This document shows, piece by piece, positions 1-7,461 of a DNA stretch of 16,342 bases. The stretch comes from an uncultured Spirochaetia bacterium (GTDB taxonomy: Bacteria > Spirochaetota > UBA4802 > JAGODF01): contig CALCJG010000306.1 in assembly GCA_937967705.1 (NCBI GenBank), positions 1-16,342 of the forward strand, read 5' to 3'. Positions within the stretch are counted from its first letter, which is position 1, and each line of letters opens with the position of its first letter. Made by a program: the position numbers and the translations under genes. The notes beneath the pieces were generated by a model, which was given only the letters and a program-made list of their open reading frames with translations, made no database searches and was not told where the DNA came from.

Positions 1-433
1 AGCCCGCCTTCCGGGATCTGCAGAGGGGCATGTGCGCCAGGCAAAACAGGGGAGACACGCAGACCTTCCAGTAGAGATCGTAACACCCCGCTTGAGGCTG
101 GACCCATGCAGTGTACACAAACCCATGATCTCCCCTTTCGCCAAAAACAACATCTTGTATCTCTTCCTCGTGTGGCCCGTAGAGATAGTCGTTTACCTGC
201 AGATAATAATCATACCGGCGGACGTCCTTCTTCCCGGGATCGGAATAGCGCTTATATTGCAGATAGACCCCGCCGTCTCCCGGCAGGAGGCCGAATCCAG
301 GTTTTTCCCCCTTCTTCAGCGGGATTTTTACGGCAATCCGTTTCAGCACCGTTACGGCCGTCTCTTCCGCCGCAAGAGGCGAAAGGAAAAGCGTCCCAAA
401 GAACAGCATGCCGGCCAACGTCTTTTTGCCCAC
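1..433 (-). CDS. Small exported protein of unknown function, 3' end beyond the window
   Basis: Reading leftwards from a GTG at 433-431, the frame stays open for 144 codons to the window edge, so the C-terminus is missing. The protein begins VGKKTLAGMLFFGTLFLSPLAAEE, a short positively charged start, a hydrophobic core and a likely signal peptidase site after LAA. The mature part is Tyr- and charge-rich (for example VYLQYKRY, RRYDYYLQVNDYLYG), which looks like a beta-rich periplasmic protein, but I recognise no family. GTG is preferred because GGGGGAG lies five bases before it and an in-frame TAG lies at 449-451, leaving little room upstream; an internal ATG at codon 9 would cut the signal peptide. 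It is divergent from the membrane protein gene at 569. Function unknown. Confidence 0.6.
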   Translation of the reverse strand, partial: MGKKTLAGMLFFGTLFLSPLAAEETAVTVLKRIAVKIPLKKGEKPGFGLLPGDGGVYLQYKRYSDPGKKDVRRYDYYLQVNDYLYGPHEEEIQDVVFGERGDHGFVYTAWVQPQAGCYDLYWKVCVSPLFCLAHMPLCRSRKAG

Positions 434-461
434 GAGTCTCCCCCTTCCCTATATTCCCTTC

Positions 462-490
462 ATCCTAAAGGAAGAAGTGCCCCGGGACAA
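462..490 (-). promoter_or_regulatory. Possible sigma-70 promoter for the exported protein gene
   Basis: On the minus strand TTGTCC (490-485) is followed after 17 bases by TAGGAT (467-462), placing a start about 25 bases before the GTG codon. Both boxes match the consensus at only four of six bases. An inverted repeat CCGGGAC/GTCCCGG (482-488 and 509-515) brackets the upstream side. Weak evidence. Confidence 0.3.
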
Positions 491-568
491 CTCTTTTTCC
501 GCCTTTCGGTCCCGGAGGCCTGATCAAATTATCTTGCCGTCCCCCGCGGATCGTGGTAGATTCCAGTC

Positions 569-1336
569 ATGGAATCCTTTTTTGCCGCACAGCCGGGCCT
601 GGCTCCCTTCCGGGTTTTAGGAGTCCTTCATCTCGTGACCCTGCTCCTCCTGCTGGCCGCCGACATCCTCCTGATCCATCTCCTCAGGAAGAGCGGCCGC
701 GATTCCCGAAAAGCCTTCCGCCTGGGCGCCGCATTTTTACTCCTCTTCCTGGAGATCGCGGAGCAGTACTGGTTCGCGGCCACCGGCAGTTGGAAGATAT
801 CCAGTTCCCTACCGCTGCACCTCTGCCGCATCGGGAGCTTTCTCACGGCGCTGATGCTGCTCACCCGCAGTTACCGGCTCTACGAGATTGCCTACTTCTG
901 GGCCCTGGCCGGCGCCGTCAACGCCCTCCTCACCCCGGCCATCAGCGTCTACGGGTTTCCGCATTTCCGTTTCTTCAAGTTCTTCCTCTCGCATAATCTG
1001 CTGGTGCTCGCGCCGGTCTACATGACCCTCGCGGAGGGGTATCGCCCCACGCTTGCGTCCCTTGGCAGGGTCGCCGTCATCACCCATCTCTATGCGGGAG
1101 TTGCCGCCCTGGTCAACTTCCGTCTGGGCTCCAACTATCTCTACCTGAGCCGCAATCCGGGGGGTTCTACGCTTCTGGGATGGTTCGGTGAATGGCCGTC
1201 CTATCTCCCCGCCCTCTGGGGGGCGGGGGTTCTTCTCTTTCTGCTGGTTTACGCGCCCTTCCCGGTGCGGGACTGGTGGAAGCGGCGCGGGGGTTCCCTG
1301 TCACGGGAGGAGGATTACGGAGGGCAGGAGGGCTGA
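569..1336 (+). CDS. TIGR02206/YwaF-type integral membrane protein (TMEM164 family)
   Basis: A 255-residue protein with about six or seven hydrophobic segments, at roughly 16-38, 50-66, 84-99, 106-125, 137-154, 165-182 and 207-230. The pattern LPLHLCRIGS (81-90), the FFLSHNLLVLAPVY segment (138-151) and the later NYLYL...P...WP.Y region are the marks of the bacterial YwaF (TIGR02206) family, which is homologous to eukaryotic TMEM164. TMEM164 has been described as a cysteine-dependent acyltransferase of ether phospholipids; Cys86 and His142 here sit where its conserved Cys and His would be. That equivalence is inferred from the motif order only. The ribosome binding site is weak. It stands alone and runs convergently into the split-barrel gene with a 13-base gap. 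The bacterial function is unproven. Confidence 0.75.
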   Translation: MESFFAAQPGLAPFRVLGVLHLVTLLLLLAADILLIHLLRKSGRDSRKAFRLGAAFLLLFLEIAEQYWFAATGSWKISSSLPLHLCRIGSFLTALMLLTRSYRLYEIAYFWALAGAVNALLTPAISVYGFPHFRFFKFFLSHNLLVLAPVYMTLAEGYRPTLASLGRVAVITHLYAGVAALVNFRLGSNYLYLSRNPGGSTLLGWFGEWPSYLPALWGAGVLLFLLVYAPFPVRDWWKRRGGSLSREEDYGGQEG

Positions 1337-1349
1337 TGCCCTGGAGACA

Positions 1350-2195
1350 TCACCCCTGAAAACGGACCACAGGCTCCAGGGGCAGCTCCGGGTAGATCTG
1401 TCCGTGTACGGGGGGCATGGAGTTGTAGGCCCAGTCTATGTCCACGGTTCCCATCTTCACTCCCCGGTAGCGTCGGAAACCCGCGAAGGTTCCCCGGACC
1501 AGGATGTTTTCCATCTGCATGGTGCAACCGAAGACCGCCACCTCTGAGCCTGCGGGGATCTTCAGCAGATCTTTCCCGTAAGCGCCGGCGGAAAAGACGA
1601 GCCGTCCGGAATCCGCCGCCTGGCACTGCAGCGCGGGAACGAGCACCGGGAATCCGTCGGCGTCCACATAGGCAATGAATTTCATGGACCCCATGACGTT
1701 GAAGAAGGACTCCGCCAGGGGAGGCAGTATGCGCTCCGTACGCTTCACGGCTGCCCCGCCCCGGGCCGCCTGGGTCGCCAGGGTTGAGCCGATGATGGCC
1801 CCCAGAGGCAGTTTCTCCCTGCCGCCGAATTCCACGACGTCCAGGTAGTGCACGGTGTTGATGCCGAAATAGGTGTTGTAGCGGAACATGGGCTTCTTGT
1901 TGTACATCTCGTACTCCCGCCCCTCCCGTAAATAGTGCGTCCAGAGGGCCTTGCCCCGCCAGAGGCTCCGGTCCAGGGTCATCATCACGAAGGCCGTCTT
2001 GGGATTGTTCCTCACGTACCACTTGCTAAGCCCCCAGCTGAACTCCCCGAAGGCCAGGTGATCTCCGTCCAGGGCCTGCAGTGAGGTGATGAGGGTGATA
2101 TGCGGCTGCCCCTCGGGACTGATCGTGGCCAGGAGGCCAACCTTTTCCGCGGGCTCGAGGGCCCTTATGTCTTCCGCGCTGAATTCCTTTTTCAT
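1350..2195 (-). CDS. Pyridoxamine 5'-phosphate oxidase-like FMN-binding split-barrel protein
   Basis: A 281-residue soluble protein. The N-terminus resembles the first strands of PNPOx-like split barrels: KVGLLATISPEGQPHITLI (about 18-36), then a strand with LAFGEFSWG and NNPKTAFVMM. A further small-residue strand pair, KFIAYVDADGFPVLVPALQ, occurs near 170-190 and may be a second half-barrel, which would fit the length, greater than the usual 130-220. Such proteins bind FMN or F420, or sometimes heme, and reduce or oxidise small molecules; the cofactor cannot be told here. The gene starts 18 bases after the GRE activase stop, with GAGG before the ATG, so it is the last gene of the GRE operon. 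It may act on the GRE product or substrate, but that is inference. It is not pdxH: the length and context differ. Confidence 0.75.
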   Translation of the reverse strand: MKKEFSAEDIRALEPAEKVGLLATISPEGQPHITLITSLQALDGDHLAFGEFSWGLSKWYVRNNPKTAFVMMTLDRSLWRGKALWTHYLREGREYEMYNKKPMFRYNTYFGINTVHYLDVVEFGGREKLPLGAIIGSTLATQAARGGAAVKRTERILPPLAESFFNVMGSMKFIAYVDADGFPVLVPALQCQAADSGRLVFSAGAYGKDLLKIPAGSEVAVFGCTMQMENILVRGTFAGFRRYRGVKMGTVDIDWAYNSMPPVHGQIYPELPLEPVVRFQG

Positions 2196-2213
2196 GATCC
2201 GCCTCGCTCTTCC

Positions 2214-3254
2214 TTAAATTCCGCAGCCCTTTACCAGGCGCGGGGCGGAAGGGGTTTTATCCTCTTCCATGCTTTCCTCCTCCATCCTCACCGATCCCGT
2301 CCAGATAACCGATGAGGGGTCGATCCCTGAATTTCGGGCAACGGAGGCAAGCCTCTCCATCTGCTCCCGTGTCATGAGAGGCGTATTATCGTATTCCCAG
2401 TGCATTCCCAGCCGGAGATACTTGTCCCGGCAGAGATTGTTGAAGGCGCAGAGCTCCCATCGCTTGACCGACCCCGACGGGAGAGTTGCCAGCAGCCGCC
2501 CGATTCCCTCGATGTTCTCCTCCCGGTCCGTAGTCCCGGGAATAACCGGGGTGCGCACCCAGAGCTCCCGCGGATAGAGATGTTCCGCCACATAGGAGGC
2601 CACCTGCCGGAGATTCTCCAGGATGGTCTCGTTGGAGCTTCCGGTGTAGCGCCGATGCAGATCCGGGTCAATCTCCTTGACATCGAAGAGCACCAGGTCC
2701 GCAAAGGGAAGCACCGTCTCCATCGCCCGGGGGGGCATGAGCCCGCAGGTGTCCACCGCCGTGGAGATCCCCCTCTCCTTGAGGCTGCGCAGGAGGGCGG
2801 AGACGAAATCCCTCTGCAGCGTGCTCTCGCCGCCGGATACCGTAACCCCTCCGCCGGACTTTTCGAAATAGGCCCGGTCCTTGACCAGTTCTTCGGCCAG
2901 CTCCTCCACCTCCCAGAGGCGGCCCAGCAGTTCCAGGGCCGTGGAGGGACAGGTCTCGGCGCAGGTGCCGCATCCCCGGCAGAGGTCCCGGTCGATGACG
3001 ATCCCCGCCTCCGTGGAGGAGAGGGCCTTCTCCGGGCAGGCGTCCACACAGAGCCCGCACCCGATACAGCGGGACCCGATCCAGTGGACCTGGGGCCGGG
3101 GATTGATGCTCTCCGGGTTGTGACACCAGAGGCAGCGGAGCGGGCATCCCTTCATGAAGACGGTGCTTCGAATACCCGGTCCGTCTTCCGTCGACATGCG
3201 CTGTATCTCCAGCACCGTCCCCCTGAGCGGGGTTTTATCGCCTTCTCGCGTCAT
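2214..3254 (-). CDS. Glycyl radical enzyme activating enzyme (radical SAM)
   Basis: A 346-residue activase that would use S-adenosylmethionine and a [4Fe-4S] cluster to abstract hydrogen from the radical-site glycine of the adjacent GRE. The radical SAM motif CPLRCLWC has cysteines at 37, 41 and 44. A two-cluster ferredoxin insert follows, with cysteines at 63, 66, 69, 73 and 92, 95, 98, 102, as in activases of the non-PFL GREs. The SGGES motif (140-144) is the SAM-contacting GGE. The start VLEIQRMSTEDGPGIRSTVFM is typical of the family. The ATG lies 10 bases after the GRE stop; the binding site AGGGG overlaps that stop and forms half of a small palindrome. Length is a little above the usual 300-320 because of an acidic C-terminal tail. 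Very likely the dedicated activase of its neighbour. Confidence 0.95.
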   Translation of the reverse strand: MTREGDKTPLRGTVLEIQRMSTEDGPGIRSTVFMKGCPLRCLWCHNPESINPRPQVHWIGSRCIGCGLCVDACPEKALSSTEAGIVIDRDLCRGCGTCAETCPSTALELLGRLWEVEELAEELVKDRAYFEKSGGGVTVSGGESTLQRDFVSALLRSLKERGISTAVDTCGLMPPRAMETVLPFADLVLFDVKEIDPDLHRRYTGSSNETILENLRQVASYVAEHLYPRELWVRTPVIPGTTDREENIEGIGRLLATLPSGSVKRWELCAFNNLCRDKYLRLGMHWEYDNTPLMTREQMERLASVARNSGIDPSSVIWTGSVRMEEESMEEDKTPSAPRLVKGCGI

Positions 3255-3264
3255 GGGGATACCC

Positions 3265-5778
3265 CTAAAACTTGCTGTGGCTGAGCCGGGCGATCACCTC
3301 GTCCTGCAGCTCCCGGCCCACGCTGGTAAAGTATGCGTTATAACCCGTTATGCGCACCAGCAGATGACGGTAATCCTGCGGATGTTTCTGGGCGTCGCGA
3401 AGCATCTGCGGGTCCAGTATGTTCACCTGCAGGGCGGTCCCGCCGTTCTCGGTATATCCCCTCAAAAAGGCCTTGAACTTCTCACGATGCTCCGGGTCCC
3501 GCATCAGTGAAGGATTGAAGGTCATGGTATGGCTAGCGCCGTTGGGCAGCATGTTATGATAATCCCTCCAGTCTCCCGTGTTGCCGGACTTCCCTCCCAG
3601 CACCTTGCCCACGGAGTTGGCATTGGACGTGGGTCCGTTGATGTCGGCCCCGTTGGAGGGGCAGATGGCGTTGGAGAGAAACTGTCCCCGGGCGCGGCCG
3701 TCGGGGCTGGCAGCCATGATGAAACCGTCGCCGGCCCAGTAGTTCCAGCTCAGCATGCCGGGGCGGAACTGCCGTCCCGTGGAATGGGTCTTGTGCTTCC
3801 AGGTCTCCTCGGTCCAGAGGGCCATCACCCGGCGTCCCATCTCGTCGGCCTCGTTATCGTCCCGCCCGTATTTTGGGGCCTTGTTTTTGGCCATCGCCTG
3901 GAGCACCTCGTAGCCCTGCCAGTTTTTCTTCAGCGCGTCGATGAGTTCCGCCATAGTGCAGGCCTTGCGGTCGAAGACCAGGTACTTCACAGCCAGAAGG
4001 GAATCCACCGTGGTCGCAAAGGTCACCGCCTCCAGGGTGGAAAAGCTCAGTTCCGCTCCTCCCTGGGTGATATCCAGCCCCTTCTCCGCGCACCCATTGA
4101 CCAGACAGGAAAGATAAGGGGTGGGGTGATATTTCGCGCGCAATCTCTCGGATTCCTCGTAGAGATCCACGATCCTCCTGACAATCCCCCGAGTCTGCAC
4201 CGCGTAGGCGTTCCAAAATTCCTCAAAGCTTCCGAACCGGCGCGGATCTCCCGTCGCGGGACCATCCTGCCGCACCTTTTCCGTCTTTCCGGTGATGGGA
4301 TCGGTAAAGGCGTGCATGTCCCGGCCGTTGGTCAGCGCCAGCTCCACCGCCTTCAGGAGATTGAGATTGTTGTCCACCGTCCCGGAACGGTCATTGCCCA
4401 CCATGGTGTTTTCCAGGCACCCCACCGGGGCGTAGTCCCACACGTTTTCCTCGTTGATGAGTTCCGTCACACCGGCTTTTTTCCCCTCCAGGAGCATGCC
4501 CGCCATGGAGCGTTCGTCGAAATTGAGGAGAAAGGGCGCCCCCTGGCTCGAGGCGATCATGTCCGCCACGCGGTCCAGCAGGGCGTCGGGGGAGTTGCGG
4601 TGCAGCCGCACGTTGGGCTTGGGCTCCAGTATGGGCGACATCTCATCGATCACCTCCAGGATGGCGTAGGTCAGATCGTTGGTGAGGTCCTCCCCGTCTT
4701 TCCCCAGTCCCGAAAGGGTGAGAAGCTGCCCAAAGCCGGCGGTGATCCCCTGATTGCCCGTCCTGATCATGGCATCGTAGGCGGTGTTGGCATGCACCCA
4801 GAAGCATTTGAGGATTTCCTTCCCGAACTCCCGGTCCATGCCGTTTTTCAGGGAGCGGTCCCAGTAGGGGAAGAGATACTGATCCATCCGGCCGAAGGAG
4901 ACCCCGGGTCCGGGATAATTTTCATCGCTCATCACCAGCATGTGATTCAACCAGAGGGCCTGCACCGCCTCCCAGAAGTTCCGGGGGGCCTCCCAGGGAA
5001 CATGTTCCAGGTTTTTGGCCATCAGATCCAGTTCCTCCCGGCGGGTCCCGTCGGTCTCCTTCTGTGCCGAGTCCCGGCAGAGACGGGCATATTTGGCCGC
5101 CAGCTCCTTCGGCATCAGCGCGGAGGTCATCATGGCCCGTAGCTGGCCTCCCCGGGGCCCTTTTTGCTCGGAGGGGGTCAGAGCCTCGTACTTATCCTGC
5201 AGATCCTGATAGATCCCCTTCCAGCCGAGGGTCAGAGCCCTCTCGTGACCCGGGATCAGATGCCCGCAGGTGGCCCCGGAATTGCCGTAACCGTGATCAT
5301 GAAACCACTTCATCCGGGCCCGGGAGCCTTTTTTTCCAAAGATCATCTTCTCCCGCTCCTTCGCCTCCTTCTCCGTCAGGCACAGGGATGTCTGGATGTT
5401 GAAGCGGGCCCCCGCCAGCAGGTCCCCGGGAAGAAGCTCCTGGGGCAGATAGCGCACCATCACCTCCCTGTTGAACCACGCCCGCCGCTCCGGCAGGCTC
5501 CAGTTCCAGAAATCCTCATGGAGCAGAACCTGGCGTGCCGCGAGGCGGAAGGAGGAGTAGATGGTCTGCATCAGGGCATAGGTTTCCGGGACGATGTAGA
5601 AGGTGAGTTCGTTGTACTGCACGTCCCAGGGCGTTCCCGTGGTCCATGAGGTAAACTCGTTGTTCCAGGGCCGCCGGGCCCCCTCGAAGTAATAATCCCT
5701 CAGCCATTGAATGCGGCTTGAAAGTCCCCTGGGGGTTTTAAGCTGATACTCGGGTTTTTTTGCAGCGGATGTATCCAT
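3265..5778 (-). CDS. Glycyl radical enzyme of the PFL-like superfamily, arylacetate decarboxylase-like, substrate unknown
   Basis: An 837-residue catalytic subunit. The thiyl-site motif VGCLENT places the catalytic Cys at 454 and a Glu at 456 (the GCxE of non-PFL GREs). The radical motif RITGYNAYF places the glycyl radical at Gly812. The Cys-to-Gly distance, 358, is nearer 4-hydroxyphenylacetate decarboxylase (503/873) than choline lyase CutC (489/821) or benzylsuccinate synthase (493/829), as I recall those numbers. The C-terminal DAQK.P..YR.L.VR and QDEVIAR stretches also resemble that decarboxylase. However, the part after GCLE (GNDRSGTVDNN) differs, and no small Fe-S subunit gene is near. 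I chose ATG 5778, with AGGAGG six bases upstream and one base after the regulator stop; a GTG at 5793 would put that binding site inside the gene. Not PFL: no CC pair. Reaction undetermined. Confidence 0.93.
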   Translation of the reverse strand: MDTSAAKKPEYQLKTPRGLSSRIQWLRDYYFEGARRPWNNEFTSWTTGTPWDVQYNELTFYIVPETYALMQTIYSSFRLAARQVLLHEDFWNWSLPERRAWFNREVMVRYLPQELLPGDLLAGARFNIQTSLCLTEKEAKEREKMIFGKKGSRARMKWFHDHGYGNSGATCGHLIPGHERALTLGWKGIYQDLQDKYEALTPSEQKGPRGGQLRAMMTSALMPKELAAKYARLCRDSAQKETDGTRREELDLMAKNLEHVPWEAPRNFWEAVQALWLNHMLVMSDENYPGPGVSFGRMDQYLFPYWDRSLKNGMDREFGKEILKCFWVHANTAYDAMIRTGNQGITAGFGQLLTLSGLGKDGEDLTNDLTYAILEVIDEMSPILEPKPNVRLHRNSPDALLDRVADMIASSQGAPFLLNFDERSMAGMLLEGKKAGVTELINEENVWDYAPVGCLENTMVGNDRSGTVDNNLNLLKAVELALTNGRDMHAFTDPITGKTEKVRQDGPATGDPRRFGSFEEFWNAYAVQTRGIVRRIVDLYEESERLRAKYHPTPYLSCLVNGCAEKGLDITQGGAELSFSTLEAVTFATTVDSLLAVKYLVFDRKACTMAELIDALKKNWQGYEVLQAMAKNKAPKYGRDDNEADEMGRRVMALWTEETWKHKTHSTGRQFRPGMLSWNYWAGDGFIMAASPDGRARGQFLSNAICPSNGADINGPTSNANSVGKVLGGKSGNTGDWRDYHNMLPNGASHTMTFNPSLMRDPEHREKFKAFLRGYTENGGTALQVNILDPQMLRDAQKHPQDYRHLLVRITGYNAYFTSVGRELQDEVIARLSHSKF

Positions 5779-5779
5779 A

Positions 5780-6520
5780 TCAATCCTCCTCACTCGTCTC
5801 GGATTTAAGCTGAAATTTCAGCATGTTCTCGCCATGAGTCATGATCGCGGTCATGATCTGGGCTGTCGTGGCCGCATCCCTCTTCTCGATGGCCTTCGTC
5901 AGGCTCGCATGCGAGGCGAAGACGAAATCCACCACGGAGGGATCCGAAAAAAACTGGTATGTAAGATTGGTATAGACCTGCCGGAAGGAATTCATCAGGA
6001 GGGGATAGATGACGTTACCTGAGGCTACCGCCACCAGGAGATGGAAACGGAAATCCAGATCGGTGATGCGTTCAATCTCCATCCTGTTCACCTTCTGCTC
6101 CTCCCCAAGAAGGGCTTTAAACTCCTCCAGTTGCTCCTCGCTCCGGTTCTGGGCGGCCAGACGGGCCGTTTCCAGTTCGAAGAGGGCCCGCATGCGCAGG
6201 AGGCTCTCCAGAATCCCCTTTTCCAGCCGCCCCTGATGATAGTTCACCAGGGAATTGAGCAACGTCAGGGACCCCTCCCTCCGGTAATCATTCACAACGG
6301 TCCCCACCCGGGGAATCAGGGTCACCAGACCCTTTGCCTCCAGATCCAGCAGCCCCTCATGAACTACTGGACGACTGACACCCAGCTGCAGCGCCAGTTC
6401 CCTCTCCGAGGGCAGCTTTTGCCCCATGGAAATCTTACCCGAAAGAATAAGCTCCTCAAAGCGCCGAACAAAGACATCCACCAGGCTTTCCGCTTTTAAA
6501 GGCTCCAACAATTCCTGCAT
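5780..6520 (-). CDS. GntR-family transcriptional regulator, FadR/FCD type
   Basis: A 246-residue regulator. Residues 12-78 form the winged helix, with the hallmark LPSERELALQLGVSRPVVHE (36-55) and a wing ending near VGTVVNDY. The C-terminal FCD ligand domain has the four usual metal ligands: Asp156 and His160 (DLDFRFH), His204 (FASHASL) and His229 (MTHGENM), so it probably binds a carboxylate through a metal ion. The ATG at 6520 has AGGAGGGGAG directly before it. The gene is first in the GRE operon: its stop lies one base before the GRE start. A TGGT-N3-ACCA palindrome of the type bound by this family lies 20 bases upstream of its start, over the predicted transcription start, so it probably represses its own operon until the ligand appears. 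Confidence 0.93.
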   Translation of the reverse strand: MQELLEPLKAESLVDVFVRRFEELILSGKISMGQKLPSERELALQLGVSRPVVHEGLLDLEAKGLVTLIPRVGTVVNDYRREGSLTLLNSLVNYHQGRLEKGILESLLRMRALFELETARLAAQNRSEEQLEEFKALLGEEQKVNRMEIERITDLDFRFHLLVAVASGNVIYPLLMNSFRQVYTNLTYQFFSDPSVVDFVFASHASLTKAIEKRDAATTAQIMTAIMTHGENMLKFQLKSETSEED

Positions 6521-6539
6521 CTCCCCTCCTAATGGCAGT

Positions 6540-6550
6540 TGGTCATACCA
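6540..6550. promoter_or_regulatory. Probable operator of the GntR regulator
   Basis: TGGTCATACCA is a palindrome of the form TGGT-N3-ACCA, the core bound by FadR, PdhR and related FCD-type GntR proteins. It covers the predicted transcription start of the GRE operon and lies between its promoter and the regulator start codon, a position that suits repression. Confidence 0.65.
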
Positions 6551-6556
6551 GTAGCC

Positions 6557-6584
6557 ATATTACCCCTTCCTGGCATTTTGTCAA
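6557..6584 (-). promoter_or_regulatory. Sigma-70-type promoter of the GRE operon
   Basis: On the minus strand a perfect TTGACA (6584-6579) is followed after 16 bases by TAATAT (6562-6557). Transcription should begin near 6550, inside the operator, giving a leader of about 30 bases before the regulator gene. Confidence 0.7.
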
Positions 6585-6666
6585 TATTTTTTCCTGGAAA
6601 CCCATTTTTTCCTTTAAAACAGCCCTTTTATGTTTTGTTTTAATATGGAAATAAATGATTGACAAT

Positions 6667-6680
6667 ACTGACATGTCAGT
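6667..6680. promoter_or_regulatory. Perfect 14-bp palindrome upstream of the START gene, possible operator
   Basis: ACTGACATGTCAGT is a perfect inverted repeat in the AT-rich divergent region between the regulator and the START-domain gene. It differs from the TGGT-N3-ACCA site, so if it is an operator it belongs to another regulator. It lies just upstream of the weak promoter at 6688-6716 and just after a TTGACA at 6659-6664. Confidence 0.4.
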
Positions 6681-6687
6681 TCATTTG

Positions 6688-6716
6688 TTATCAAAACAAT
6701 TCCCTTATCCTATTAT
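6688..6716 (+). promoter_or_regulatory. Possible promoter of the START-domain gene
   Basis: TTATCA (6688-6693), 17 bases, then TATTAT (6711-6716). This would give a leader of only about 15 bases before ATG 6737. A better -35 sequence, TTGACA at 6659-6664, has no matching -10 box at the normal distance, so the true promoter is uncertain. Confidence 0.35.
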
Positions 6717-6736
6717 ATTACCTTTTGGAGGTCATC

Positions 6737-7405
6737 ATGCGTTCCGTCAGACTCGTTCTCACTATCCTCTTTGCCCTCTTCTTCGTCTCATCCTTCCTAA
6801 CGGCCCAGGAAAAATGGAAGCTGGAGAAAAACGCCAAGGGCGTCAAGGTCTATACCCGCACCGTGCCGGGTTCGGACTATCGGGAGATGATGGCCGTAGG
6901 GGTGGATGACATTCCCTTCGAGGTGGCCGCCGAAGTGGCCAAGGACTACAACAGCTATCAGCAGTGGTACGGTATGTGCAAAACCCTCAAGCTGATCAAG
7001 AAAAGCAGCGACAGCAATTTCGACATGTACTTCGTCCTGGACATGCCCGTGGTTACCAACCGGGATGCGGTTATAAGGGTAAAAACCAATTTCGACTTCA
7101 AGAAGGGCCGGGGAAGGGTCACCATGACCTCCGTGGACAGCAGCTACAAGAAGGATGCGGGGCTGGTGCGCATGCCCAAGGTCAAGGGTTCCTTTACCAT
7201 CACCCGCCTGGGCCCCTCCAGGGTGCAGGTGGTTTATCAGATTCACGCGGATATGGGCGGCAATGTCCCCGCCTGGGTAGTCAATACGGCAGCGGTCAAG
7301 CATCCCTTTGACACGGCGGTGGGCGTAAAGAGGCAGGCCCGCAAGCCGGTCTACACCGAGCAGGCCAATAAACTTCACAAGACGAGCTACGCCGTTCCCC
7401 GCTAA
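6737..7405 (+). CDS. Exported START-domain (lipid-binding fold) protein
   Basis: A 222-residue protein. A Sec signal peptide covers about residues 1-23 (hydrophobic core LVLTILFALFFVSSF, likely cut after LTA). The rest matches the START/Bet v1-like fold: WKLEKNAKGVKVYTRTVPGS at the start, PFEVAAEVAKDYNSYQQWYG, DMPVVTNRDAVIRV in the middle and a C-terminal helix with PAWVVNTAAVKHPFDT. Such bacterial proteins are presumed periplasmic lipid or hydrophobic ligand carriers; the ligand is unknown. I chose ATG 6737 because GGAGG lies six bases upstream and it begins the signal peptide; an in-frame ATG-less extension to 6659 lacks these. The gene is divergent from the GRE regulator and convergent with mgtE; nothing shows it belongs to the GRE system. 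Confidence 0.85.
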   Translation: MRSVRLVLTILFALFFVSSFLTAQEKWKLEKNAKGVKVYTRTVPGSDYREMMAVGVDDIPFEVAAEVAKDYNSYQQWYGMCKTLKLIKKSSDSNFDMYFVLDMPVVTNRDAVIRVKTNFDFKKGRGRVTMTSVDSSYKKDAGLVRMPKVKGSFTITRLGPSRVQVVYQIHADMGGNVPAWVVNTAAVKHPFDTAVGVKRQARKPVYTEQANKLHKTSYAVPR

Positions 7406-7461
7406 GGCAATCCGGGGTGATGTCGTACGCCTCCGATATCCGAGGAGGTGGCAGTAAACCG

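Noticed and set aside
1329..1342. AGGGC-TGAT-GCCCT hairpin at the convergent gene ends as a terminator
   Set aside because: Only a five-pair stem, overlapping the stop codon, with no T run on either strand.
1315..2022. Overlapping same-strand frame of 235 codons within the split-barrel gene
   Set aside because: The other frame gives a coherent split-barrel protein with a binding site; this one is Arg/Gly/Pro-rich with no domain.
3529..5142. Long open frame of 537 codons on the plus strand opposite the GRE gene
   Set aside because: It lies wholly antisense to a well-supported gene. Its translation is low-complexity and rich in His, Gly and Pro with no domain, as expected of a shadow frame in GC-rich DNA.
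5950..5985. TGGTATGT and TTGGTATAGACC strings resembling the GntR operator
   Set aside because: They lie inside the regulator coding sequence, are not palindromic with the right spacing, and are well explained by the codons.
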